This document shows, one piece after another, positions 40,515 to 48,210 of a DNA stretch of 64,000 bases. Below the pieces are notes generated by a model, which was given only the letters and a program-made list of their open reading frames with translations, ran no database searches and was not told the origin of the DNA. The stretch comes from Ardenticatenaceae bacterium (GTDB taxonomy: Bacteria; Chloroflexota; Anaerolineae; Promineifilales; Promineifilaceae). The position numbers were made by a program, and so were the translations under genes. Position 1 is the first letter of the stretch; every line of letters begins with the position of its first letter. The stretch lies in contig JACKCB010000002.1 of assembly GCA_020634235.1 (NCBI GenBank), forward strand, positions 1,612,001 through 1,676,000, read 5' to 3'.

Positions 40515-42983
40515 ATGTCAAGCAAACAGCGTTTTGGCCAGGCGGTACTGCTGGCTGCGGCGGTGAGCGGCGGTGTGGTTGGCCTGGGGTATGGTCTGCG
40601 CCGTTTTCTGCGGCGGACGGTGCCCCTCGCTAATGGTCGCCAGATGCTGGCTGGCTTGCAGCGGCCAATAGAAGTGATCCGTGATCCATGGGGGGTGCCG
40701 CATATCTACGCCCAGACGAATGCGGACCTTTTCTTTGGCCAGGGCTATGTCCATGCCCAGGATCGCCTGTTTCAGATGGATGTGAACCGGCGGCTGGGCA
40801 CCGGCCGGGTAAGTGAGATCGTTGGCCCGGCCGGGATCCCCACCGATCGCCTGGCCCGTATCCTGGGCTGGCCGTTGGCCGCCGAAGCGCTGGCCGGCGG
40901 CATCCTCAACGACCCGGAAACGCGCCTGGCGGCCGAAGCCTACGCCGCCGGCGTGAACGCCTTCCTGGGCCAGGGGCGGCTGCCGGCTGAGTTCACCCTG
41001 CTGGCCTACCAACCGGAACCGTGGCAGCCATTTCACAGCGCCGCCTGGGGCACGGTGCTGGCCTGGGGCCTGTCGGTAAACTGGGAGACGGAGCTGATGC
41101 GGGCCATATTGATTGAACGGTTGGGGCCGGAAAAGGTGGCGGACCTCACCCCGCTGTATGACCGCGACTACCCGACCATTCTCCCGGCCGGGGAAACCGT
41201 CCCGGCCGGTGTGGGCAACCGTCTGGCCACGGCCATGCTAGATGCCTACCGCCAGGCGGTGCACCAACTGCCGCTGGGCGGCCTGCCCATTGGCGATGGC
41301 ATTGGCAGCAACAACTGGGTGGTCAACGGCCAGTGGACGACCACCGGCCGCCCCATCCTGGCCAACGATCCCCACCTGCCACCCCTATTTCCCACCCTGT
41401 GGTATGAAAACCACCTGTGCGGTGGCGACTATCACGTCACCGGGTTTACGACGCCGGGCGTGCCGGGCGTGCTCATCGGCCACAATGAGTCGCTGGCCTG
41501 GGGCGTCACCAACGCCTTCCCCGACGTACAGGATATTTACCTGGAGCGTTTTCATCCGCATGATCCGCAGTTGTATGCGGTGAATGGCCAATGGGTGCGG
41601 GCCGAGGTGCGCCGCGAGGAGATCCGGGTGCGCGGCCGGCGCAAGCCGCTGGTGGAAGAGGTGCGCTACACGCGCCACGGTCCCGTCATCTCCGGACTGA
41701 TCCCGGATGAGCCGCGGACTTTTGCCCTGCGCTGGGCCTCCTACGAGCCAAATAACCATTTGCGCGCGGTCTTGGAGATGTGCCGGGCCAATGACCTGGC
41801 AATGTTCCGGGCGGCGCTGCGCCACTGGTCGTTTCCGTCGCAAAATGTAGTTTATGCCGATGTGGCCGGCAATGTGGGCTACATGATGCCCGGCCGGGTG
41901 CCGCTGCGCGCGCGTGGTGAAGGGTTGGTGCCGGTGCCTGGTCACAACGACGCTTACGAATGGCAGGGCTGGATTCCCTTTGAGGAACTACCGGCGCGCC
42001 ACAATCCGATGGAAGGTTTCATCGTCACGGCCAACAATCGCATGACTGGCGATGGTTATCCCCACCTGCTCACCGGCGAATGGCAACCGCCGTACCGTGC
42101 CCAACGTATTGCCGCGCTGCTGCAGCAGGCCGCGCCGCTGTCGCTGGCCGATCATGGGCGGATTCAGAATGATACGGTGTCGCTGCTGGCCCGCCGTTTT
42201 ATGAACAGTGCCCTGCCACTGCTGCTGGCCGAGCACGCGCCGGGGGATCGGCTGGCCGACCAGGCGCTGATTTTGCTGCAGCAGTGGCACCAGCCACCGG
42301 CGGAAGAGGGGCACAACATGCACCCCGGCCGGGTAGGGCCTGGCCTATACTTCGGCTGGTTGGTGCAGTTTGTGCGGGCGACCATGCACCAGGCGTTGGG
42401 CGCGGCGCTGGCCGATGATCTGCTGGGCCGCCCGGCCATTGCCGATTTGCCGGCCGGCCCGTTTCACGAGATTGCCACCGAGCTGGCGGTGCGCTGGCTG
42501 GAAACGGAGCCGCCAGCCTGGGTGGGGCCGGTACGCCCCCTGTTGCAGCCTGCATTTCGCCAGGCCGTGGCCGTTTTGCGCGCTCACTTTGGCCCGAACC
42601 CGGCCGGGTGGGCGTGGGGCAATTTACACCAGGTGCCGCTGCATGGCCTGCTGACGCGCCTGCCCGGCCTGGGCCGCCTGTGGAAGCCCATCAATCTGCC
42701 GCTGGGGGGGGATGGTTACACGGTCAACCAGGCCGACTGCACCCTGCACTTCCCGCCCGATCCGGTGAAGGTCATTGCCAGCGCCCGCCTGCTGCTAGAT
42801 GTGGGTGGCTGGGACAACTGCCTGAGCAGCTTGCCGGGCGGGCAATCGGGGCATCTGGCCAGCCCACATTACCAGGATGGGGTGGTCGATTGGCAGCAAG
42901 GCCGCTATCATCCAATGCTGTTCAGCCGGGCTGCCGTGCAGCAGGTGGCCGCGGCAACGTTGTGGCTAACGCCGGAGGAGTAG
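40515..42983 (+). CDS. Penicillin acylase family protein (Ntn hydrolase)
   Basis: 822 residues with an N-terminal membrane/signal segment (AVLLAAAVSGGVVGLGYGL). The alpha part has DPWGVPHIYAQTNADLFFGQ and GYVHAQDRLFQMDVNRRLGT, typical of the family. The autocatalytic cleavage site and N-terminal nucleophile serine are in GDGIGSNNWVVNG at about residue 260, followed by RPILANDPHLPPLFPTLWYE. Members hydrolyse beta-lactams, acyl-homoserine lactones or other amides; the natural substrate cannot be told. It probably matures outside the cytoplasmic membrane. The next gene begins directly after the stop, so they likely form an operon. Confidence 0.93.
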   Translation: MSSKQRFGQAVLLAAAVSGGVVGLGYGLRRFLRRTVPLANGRQMLAGLQRPIEVIRDPWGVPHIYAQTNADLFFGQGYVHAQDRLFQMDVNRRLGTGRVSEIVGPAGIPTDRLARILGWPLAAEALAGGILNDPETRLAAEAYAAGVNAFLGQGRLPAEFTLLAYQPEPWQPFHSAAWGTVLAWGLSVNWETELMRAILIERLGPEKVADLTPLYDRDYPTILPAGETVPAGVGNRLATAMLDAYRQAVHQLPLGGLPIGDGIGSNNWVVNGQWTTTGRPILANDPHLPPLFPTLWYENHLCGGDYHVTGFTTPGVPGVLIGHNESLAWGVTNAFPDVQDIYLERFHPHDPQLYAVNGQWVRAEVRREEIRVRGRRKPLVEEVRYTRHGPVISGLIPDEPRTFALRWASYEPNNHLRAVLEMCRANDLAMFRAALRHWSFPSQNVVYADVAGNVGYMMPGRVPLRARGEGLVPVPGHNDAYEWQGWIPFEELPARHNPMEGFIVTANNRMTGDGYPHLLTGEWQPPYRAQRIAALLQQAAPLSLADHGRIQNDTVSLLARRFMNSALPLLLAEHAPGDRLADQALILLQQWHQPPAEEGHNMHPGRVGPGLYFGWLVQFVRATMHQALGAALADDLLGRPAIADLPAGPFHEIATELAVRWLETEPPAWVGPVRPLLQPAFRQAVAVLRAHFGPNPAGWAWGNLHQVPLHGLLTRLPGLGRLWKPINLPLGGDGYTVNQADCTLHFPPDPVKVIASARLLLDVGGWDNCLSSLPGGQSGHLASPHYQDGVVDWQQGRYHPMLFSRAAVQQVAAATLWLTPEE

Positions 42984-42986
42984 GTG

Positions 42987-43625
42987 ATGCACGAAGAGGA
43001 AGGGCGGTTGACAGAAGCGGCCGGGCGAATACTGGTGGATGTGGCCCGGCGCAGCCTGGAGGCTTTTGTGCGCCACCAAACGTTCTATGAGCCGGCCCAG
43101 ACTGATTTGCCGGCGGCGGTGTCCCGGCCGGGGGCAACTTTTGTCACGCTGACCCAGTGGGGTGAACTACGGGGCTGCATCGGCACGGTGCAGGCCTACC
43201 GCGATCTCGTCTCCGATGTGGCCCAAAATGCCGTGGCCGCCGCTTCACGTGACCCGCGCTTTGTCCCGGTGGCCGTGGAGGAGCTGAAATCGATCCGCCT
43301 GTCCGTTTCTGTGCTAACGCCGCCCAAGAAGCTGACCTACACCGATTATGAGGACCTGTTGGCCAGGCTGCGGCCAGAAGTGGATGGCGTGGTGTTGAGC
43401 TGGCAGGCACGGCGCAGTTTGCTGCTGCCGCAGGTGTGGGAACGAATTGCCGACCCGGCGCAGTTCTTGCGCAGCCTGTGCCTGAAGGGGCACATCCCGG
43501 AGAAAGAGCTACGGGTGGTGCCGCCTACGGTGACGGTGAGTACCTTCCAGGCACAGCATTTCTATGAGGAGGGGTACCTGGAGCCAGGCGGTAAGGCGCC
43601 CACGACCTCCCGGCCGGGAAAATAG
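42987..43625 (+). CDS. AMMECR1-domain protein
   Basis: 212 residues. The family signature LRGCIGTVQAY sits near residue 63, with NAVAAASRDPRFVPVAVEEL and VSVLTPPKKL further on; all are conserved from bacteria to the human AMMECR1 protein. The biochemical function is not settled; related genes often neighbour MEMO and radical SAM proteins, which are not seen here. The start is either GTG 42984 or ATG 42987; the ATG is preferred, with GGAGGAG at the end of the upstream acylase gene serving as ribosome site. Confidence 0.92.
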   Translation: MHEEEGRLTEAAGRILVDVARRSLEAFVRHQTFYEPAQTDLPAAVSRPGATFVTLTQWGELRGCIGTVQAYRDLVSDVAQNAVAAASRDPRFVPVAVEELKSIRLSVSVLTPPKKLTYTDYEDLLARLRPEVDGVVLSWQARRSLLLPQVWERIADPAQFLRSLCLKGHIPEKELRVVPPTVTVSTFQAQHFYEEGYLEPGGKAPTTSRPGK

Positions 43626-43761
43626 CCGCCTAATGATTCGCCTGGCAGGATGCCAGCCAGGGCTTGTTGTCTTGCACGCCCGTCTGCCGGACCGGGGTGG
43701 GGCCGCCGCACTGAAGGTTCAGAAGGTGGCATAAAGTACTACGGACGAACTGCGGCCAATT

Positions 43762-43770
43762 TGCTATGAT
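43762..43770 (+). promoter_or_regulatory. Extended -10 promoter
   Basis: TGCTATGAT, an extended -10 with one departure from TGnTATAAT. It is placed about 60 bp before the ATG at 43831. The rest of 43626-43761 shows no gene or terminator with a T-run. Confidence 0.5.
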
Positions 43771-43830
43771 GCAAGCATAGCCGAAGAAGGTGTTTGCTTG
43801 GGTGCGCACGCGGTGCGCAGGATACGCATC

Positions 43831-44439
43831 ATGGGAATCGCCGTGGAGTTAGTCGGACTGGTGGGGAAAACTGGGGGCTGTCTGCTGCTGCTGGCCATGG
43901 GCAGCCTGATCCTGGCCTGGTTTTGGTCGGCGTTTAACAGCAGCCGGCGACTGCATGAGGCTCAATGGCAGGAGCTGGCGCAGCGCACCGGGCTGACCAC
44001 CCGGCCGGGCGCGTTTGCGGCGGCGCGGGTACAAGGGCAATTCCAGGGGCGCGCTGTCAGCCTGGACTATCTGTTCCGCCATTGGGGACGAAATGGCCTG
44101 TTTACTCGTTGGCGGGTGGCGCTGGACAACCCGGCCGGGCATTATCTGGCGCTGCACCCGGCCGGGGGGCTGGGGGCGGTCTCGTTTTCCCATCGCTATA
44201 AGGTGCACAGCCGGCCGGAGGCGCTGGCCGACAGCCTGCTGGGCGACCCCGGGCTGCGCCGCCGCTGTCTGGCCCTGCCCGACTGTGATGTGCAACTGCA
44301 AGGTCGCAGCCTGATGTTGATCTTCCGTGAGGAGATCACCGACCCCCCGCTGCTGGCGTCCACGCTGCAGCTGCTCTGCGACCTGGCCGAGCGCGTAGAG
44401 CAGATAGCCCTGCCAGACACGTCCCCAGCGCTTTTGTAG
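43831..44439 (+). CDS. Membrane-anchored hypothetical protein (DUF3137-like layout)
   Basis: 202 residues. One or two hydrophobic helices at the N-terminus (ELVGLVGKTGGCLLLLAMGS, LILAWFWSAF) precede a soluble domain of about 150 residues with a folded look: QELAQRTGLTTRPGAF, FQGRAVSLDYLFRHWGRN, SHRYKVHSRPEALADSLLG. The pattern of helix plus beta-rich domain with LTxRPG resembles small membrane proteins annotated DUF3137, but I am not certain. No signal cleavage motif. It starts 205 bp after the AMMECR1 gene and ends 31 bp before the Dam-like gene. Confidence 0.72.
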   Translation: MGIAVELVGLVGKTGGCLLLLAMGSLILAWFWSAFNSSRRLHEAQWQELAQRTGLTTRPGAFAAARVQGQFQGRAVSLDYLFRHWGRNGLFTRWRVALDNPAGHYLALHPAGGLGAVSFSHRYKVHSRPEALADSLLGDPGLRRRCLALPDCDVQLQGRSLMLIFREEITDPPLLASTLQLLCDLAERVEQIALPDTSPALL

Positions 44440-44458
44440 CCTTTGTGCGTACCACCGT

Positions 44459-44464
44459 TATAAT
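44459..44464 (+). promoter_or_regulatory. -10 element of a probable leaderless transcript (Dam-like gene)
   Basis: A perfect TATAAT ends 6 bp before the ATG at 44471, so transcription would start at or within a base or two of the start codon. No ribosome site is visible upstream of the ATG. Confidence 0.55.
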
Positions 44465-44470
44465 GGGGCA

Positions 44471-45403
44471 ATGTCTCGCCCCCAGCTTCCCGCAGATCCC
44501 ACGGCCCCCACGGCTCCCACGGCTCCCATCTCACCCATGCCTGCGGCCCCCGTCCATGTGGCCGGTGCGGCTCCATTCCTAAAATGGGCCGGCGGCAAGC
44601 GCCGGCTGCTGGAGCAGTATGAGCCTTACCTACCCCGGCCGGGGCAATATGGCCGCTACTTTGAACCCTTTTTGGGCAGTGCGGCCCTGTTCTTCCACTT
44701 GCAGCCCCGGCCCGCCTGCCTGTCTGACCGCAACGGGCGGCTGATTGAGCTGTACCAGGTGGTGCGCGATGACGTGGACAGCATTTTGCCCCATTTGCGG
44801 CAGCACCGGAACGAACGGGATTATTATTACCAGGTGCGTGGCCTGGACCCGGCCGGGTTGACCCCCGCCGAACGCGCCGCCCGGCTCATCTACCTCAACA
44901 AGACTTGCTATAATGGTCTTTATCGCGAGAACAGCAAGGGGGCGTTCAATGTGCCCTTTGGCCGCTACAAGCGGCCCAAGATTTGCGACGAAGCGCGGCT
45001 GCGGGCGGCGGCGCAGGCGCTGCAAGGGGTAGAGCTGCGGGTGGGCGATTTTGATTGGGTGCTGGCCGAGGCCCGGCCGGGGGATTTCATCTACTTCGAC
45101 CCACCCTATGTGCCGTTAAGCCCTACCAGCAGCTTCACCAGCTATGACCGCCACGGCTTTGGCGAAGAGGACCATCGCCGGCTGGCGGCAACGGTGCACC
45201 AGCTTACCGGCCGGGGCTGCCGGGTGATGGTCAGCAACGCCAGCGCGCCGCTGGTGTATGCGCTATACCAGGGGCATGGCTACCAGCTTGTTGAGATTCA
45301 GGCCCGGCGCAACATCAACAGCCGCGGCCACAAGCGCGGCCCGGTAACGGAGCTGCTCATCCTGAACGGGGCCGGCGCGCACGCCGCAAGAGCCAGCCGC
45401 TAG
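44471..45403 (+). CDS. Dam-family DNA adenine-N6 methyltransferase
   Basis: 310 residues, D12 class. A Pro/Ala/Thr-rich N-terminal tail containing a TAP repeat precedes PFLKWAGGKRRLLEQYEPYL, the SAM-binding start of Dam enzymes. FEPFLGSAALFFHL, YLNKTCYNGLYRENS (conserved in Dam and DpnIIA) and the catalytic DPPY in FIYFDPPYVPLSPTS follow. The recognition sequence cannot be read from the protein; GATC is the usual target of close relatives. No restriction enzyme gene is adjacent, so it is either an orphan methylase or part of mismatch repair/origin control. Its last 47 bp overlap the convergent subtilase gene. Confidence 0.9.
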   Translation: MSRPQLPADPTAPTAPTAPISPMPAAPVHVAGAAPFLKWAGGKRRLLEQYEPYLPRPGQYGRYFEPFLGSAALFFHLQPRPACLSDRNGRLIELYQVVRDDVDSILPHLRQHRNERDYYYQVRGLDPAGLTPAERAARLIYLNKTCYNGLYRENSKGAFNVPFGRYKRPKICDEARLRAAAQALQGVELRVGDFDWVLAEARPGDFIYFDPPYVPLSPTSSFTSYDRHGFGEEDHRRLAATVHQLTGRGCRVMVSNASAPLVYALYQGHGYQLVEIQARRNINSRGHKRGPVTELLILNGAGAHAARASR

Positions 45404-47966
45404 GGACGGGCAGCAGCAATGCCAGGGCTAGCAGCATCGCCGGGAGGCGAGCCGCCCCGGCCGGGGTGATTTGCAGCCCACGCAGTTGAATGTGGGTGGG
45501 GTCATTGGGGAGTTTATCTACTACGAGCACCGTTTTGCCCGCCAGGCCATCGTTGGCCTGCACGTTGGCCAACAGGTCTGCTCCTTCGGTCAGGGGGTCT
45601 TGCACCGAGACCAGCCGCGCAAACAGTAAATAGTCGGTGCCATCTGGCCCGGCCGGGGCCGGCGGTGCCCAGACGATAGGGCCGGCGACCTGCGTTGCCC
45701 CGGCCGGGAGGTTGTTCAACGTTACCTTGCCGATTAGCTGCACATCGGCCGGCCAGGCCGGCGATGAGAGCGGGGGGGCGCCATACAGCCACACCTGCAC
45801 CTGCTGCGCGGCCGCCCCGCTGTTGTGCACCCGCACAAAGATGTAGTTTGGCGCACCATATTCGGGGTTCTGGTGGGTTTCGTTGTTGATTGGGCTTGCC
45901 TGGACCCAGACATCCGCGCTGGTGAGCATGGGTCCGCTTTCGCCCACGCCGCTATCCAACCACAGGTTGGTTGCTGTAGCGCCCTGGCAGCCGGACAAGG
46001 GCTGGCCGTTTTCTACCAGCAGGTCGCTGACCAGGGTGAAGGGCTGCGCCCCGGCCGGGAGGCTGGTGCCGCGCACTTCGACTGTCCATAGGCCGGCGGC
46101 GGGCGTGTCTACCACCACCTGTTCCGCCACGTTGCGGTTGTCGGTTAGCTCGGGCTGGTTCACCGGCCGGGTAGCCGGGTCGCTCTCATGGCCGGGGGCG
46201 GCGTTTAGCAGCCAGGGGCCATACAAGGTGCCATCCGGCGCGATCAGGGTCAGGTCCAGGTTGTTTACCAGGGCGATGGCGGCGCTGTCCGCCCCGGCCG
46301 GGTCATCCCAGGCCAGGGTTACTTTTAGCGGCTGCCCGGCCGGGACGGCCAGGGTGTAATGGGCAACACCGGCCGGGGCCACGACGCCGGTAACGTGGCT
46401 GGGCAGCATGTCTACGGCCGCAGCGACATTCAGCTTGCCATAGCCGGAGGCAAAATCGGGGCCGGGGTTCAGGGCCGGGTTATCGTCGTGTGCCAGGTCT
46501 GTGGCGGTGTGCAGCAGCAGGGCGCGCAGGGTGGCAGGTTGGGGATTGCCTTCGGCATCCCCCCCGGCCGGGCACGCCTGGTGATACCGTTCCAGCAGCA
46601 GCGCCGCCGCGCCCGACACGGCCGGGGCGGCCATCGACGTGCCGCTGCCCGCGCCATAGGTGCCGCCCGGCAAAGTAGACATAATGCCGCCCCAGGTGGC
46701 GCTGCCCGGCGCGACCAGTTCCGGCTTTAGCCGGCCGTCCAAGGTTGGCCCCCAGGCGCTGGTCGAGAGGAGTTCGTCGCTGTTAGACAGAATGGCCCCT
46801 ACGGTAAGCACGTTCTTGGCCGATTGGCCGCCGCCGAGTACGGTGCCATAGGTGCGGCTGCACAGGCCACGGCTGTTGCCGGCGGCGAAAATTACGGGGA
46901 TGCCCCGGCCATACAGACCGCCAGTAATCTGGTCATAGTCGGGCGCGCCAAAGGCGTACATGCCGAACAGGGAGCAAACGTTGAAGCCCCACGAATTGTG
47001 TGACACATCGGCGCTGAAATCGTTGATGGCCTGGTTGTGGACGGAAACAGGCACCGACCAGTCGTAGGCGATTAGCGCGGCCCCTGGCGCGTAGCCCTGG
47101 AGTTGGTGCCCCAGGCTGTTGGCCCCGCTGCCGACCAGGGTGCCGGCGACGTGGGTGGCGTGGCTGGCCACGGTATCGGTGAAGGGCAAGGTGAGGCGGC
47201 CGGCAAAATCGGGATGGGTTGGATCGACCAGGCCGTCGTCCCACATGGCGACTTGTACGCCGGCGCCGCTGAGGTTGTAGGGTGCGACTTGCACCAGGGC
47301 GGCGCCGGAGTTGGTGCGGGAATTTTGGTTGAGGGTGCTGGGCGGCGGGGGGGCGATGGCCAGCCAGGCCACGGCGTCGTCGGCGGCCAACTGGTTGATG
47401 GCCCCGGCCGGGGCGGTGACCGACAGCCGGGTGAATTCCGGGCTTTGGGCGGTGATGGTGCCTCCCTGGCTCGTCACCAGGTTGGCCAGGGTGCTTAGGG
47501 GCTGATCCGCATGGCCGCGCAGCCAGAGCAGCACCTGCCCATCGCCGGTCATAGCCCAGGCGGGGATTTGTCCCTGGCGCAGGAAGTTGTCCAGCTTGTC
47601 AGCCTGGGTCAGCGGCCCCAGCCAGCGGACGAAGGGCAGGTTGGCCACGCTTTCGCTGCTGCCGGGCAGCACGGCCAGCCAGGTGTTGTTGGGGATGTAG
47701 GTGAGCAGGGTGACCTGGGCTTGCTGTAGGGCGGCTAATTCTGCCCGGCCGGGCAGGGCATAGAACTGGATCAGGCCGTGGCGTGGTTGGCCGGTACTGG
47801 CGGGCAGGTCGTTGCCGGGGGTGGGGGTGAAGGTGCGGGCGTGCAGGTAGATAGTGGGATTGCTGTCCCCGGCCGGGGTGCTGGCCGTCACCCCGCGCGT
47901 CCCCATCAGGAACAAGACCAGCAACAAACTGGCGAATATGAAATTGGTACGAATTCCGTTACGCAT
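45357..47966 (-). CDS. Secreted subtilisin-like serine protease (S8) with C-terminal membrane anchor
   Basis: 869 residues. The ATG at 47966 starts a clear signal peptide (MRNGIRTNFIFASLLLVLFL); the frame stays open to 48341 but the extension is not signal-like. The catalytic triad is readable: Asp in AMWDDGLVDPTHPDF, His in SHATHVAGTLVGS, Ser in GAGSGTSMAAPAVSGAA, with the oxyanion Asn in FAAGNSRG. A pro-region of about 190 residues precedes it. A beta-rich P-domain-like region follows (LAWDDPAGADSAAIALVNNL, WTVEVRGTSLPAGAQPF), then another domain of about 200 residues. The C-terminus is one hydrophobic helix and an Arg tail (LLRRARRPRSG). It overlaps the Dam-like gene by 47 bp. Confidence 0.93.
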   Translation of the reverse strand: MRNGIRTNFIFASLLLVLFLMGTRGVTASTPAGDSNPTIYLHARTFTPTPGNDLPASTGQPRHGLIQFYALPGRAELAALQQAQVTLLTYIPNNTWLAVLPGSSESVANLPFVRWLGPLTQADKLDNFLRQGQIPAWAMTGDGQVLLWLRGHADQPLSTLANLVTSQGGTITAQSPEFTRLSVTAPAGAINQLAADDAVAWLAIAPPPPSTLNQNSRTNSGAALVQVAPYNLSGAGVQVAMWDDGLVDPTHPDFAGRLTLPFTDTVASHATHVAGTLVGSGANSLGHQLQGYAPGAALIAYDWSVPVSVHNQAINDFSADVSHNSWGFNVCSLFGMYAFGAPDYDQITGGLYGRGIPVIFAAGNSRGLCSRTYGTVLGGGQSAKNVLTVGAILSNSDELLSTSAWGPTLDGRLKPELVAPGSATWGGIMSTLPGGTYGAGSGTSMAAPAVSGAAALLLERYHQACPAGGDAEGNPQPATLRALLLHTATDLAHDDNPALNPGPDFASGYGKLNVAAAVDMLPSHVTGVVAPAGVAHYTLAVPAGQPLKVTLAWDDPAGADSAAIALVNNLDLTLIAPDGTLYGPWLLNAAPGHESDPATRPVNQPELTDNRNVAEQVVVDTPAAGLWTVEVRGTSLPAGAQPFTLVSDLLVENGQPLSGCQGATATNLWLDSGVGESGPMLTSADVWVQASPINNETHQNPEYGAPNYIFVRVHNSGAAAQQVQVWLYGAPPLSSPAWPADVQLIGKVTLNNLPAGATQVAGPIVWAPPAPAGPDGTDYLLFARLVSVQDPLTEGADLLANVQANDGLAGKTVLVVDKLPNDPTHIQLRGLQITPAGAARLPAMLLALALLLPVPSGWLLRRARRPRSG

Positions 47967-48197
47967 GATTTTTCCCTGATACTTCTGGAATGATGGTCCT
48001 ATGGGAATCTGCGGGACGGTAGGCTTGCCATGCATGCTGCCTATGAAGAGGTTGATGTGCTTTTTGCTTGCCGATGGTGTGCTGTTCCCACGAGATTCGG
48101 AAGACGAACCAAGCATAGAAATCTGCGCCGATTTGGACGAGATGACCCAGGTCCCAAACCCTGTTTGGAACACCCTTACATTTGTCCCATTCGCGGG

Positions 48198-48203
48198 TAA
48201 AAT
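48198..48203 (+). promoter_or_regulatory. -10 element of a probable leaderless transcript (glycosidase/peptidase gene)
   Basis: TAAAAT ends 7 bp before the ATG at 48211; CTTACA lies 17 bp upstream as a weak -35. The spacer 47967-48210 holds no other recognisable feature. Confidence 0.4.
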
Positions 48204-48210
48204 AGGCGGT

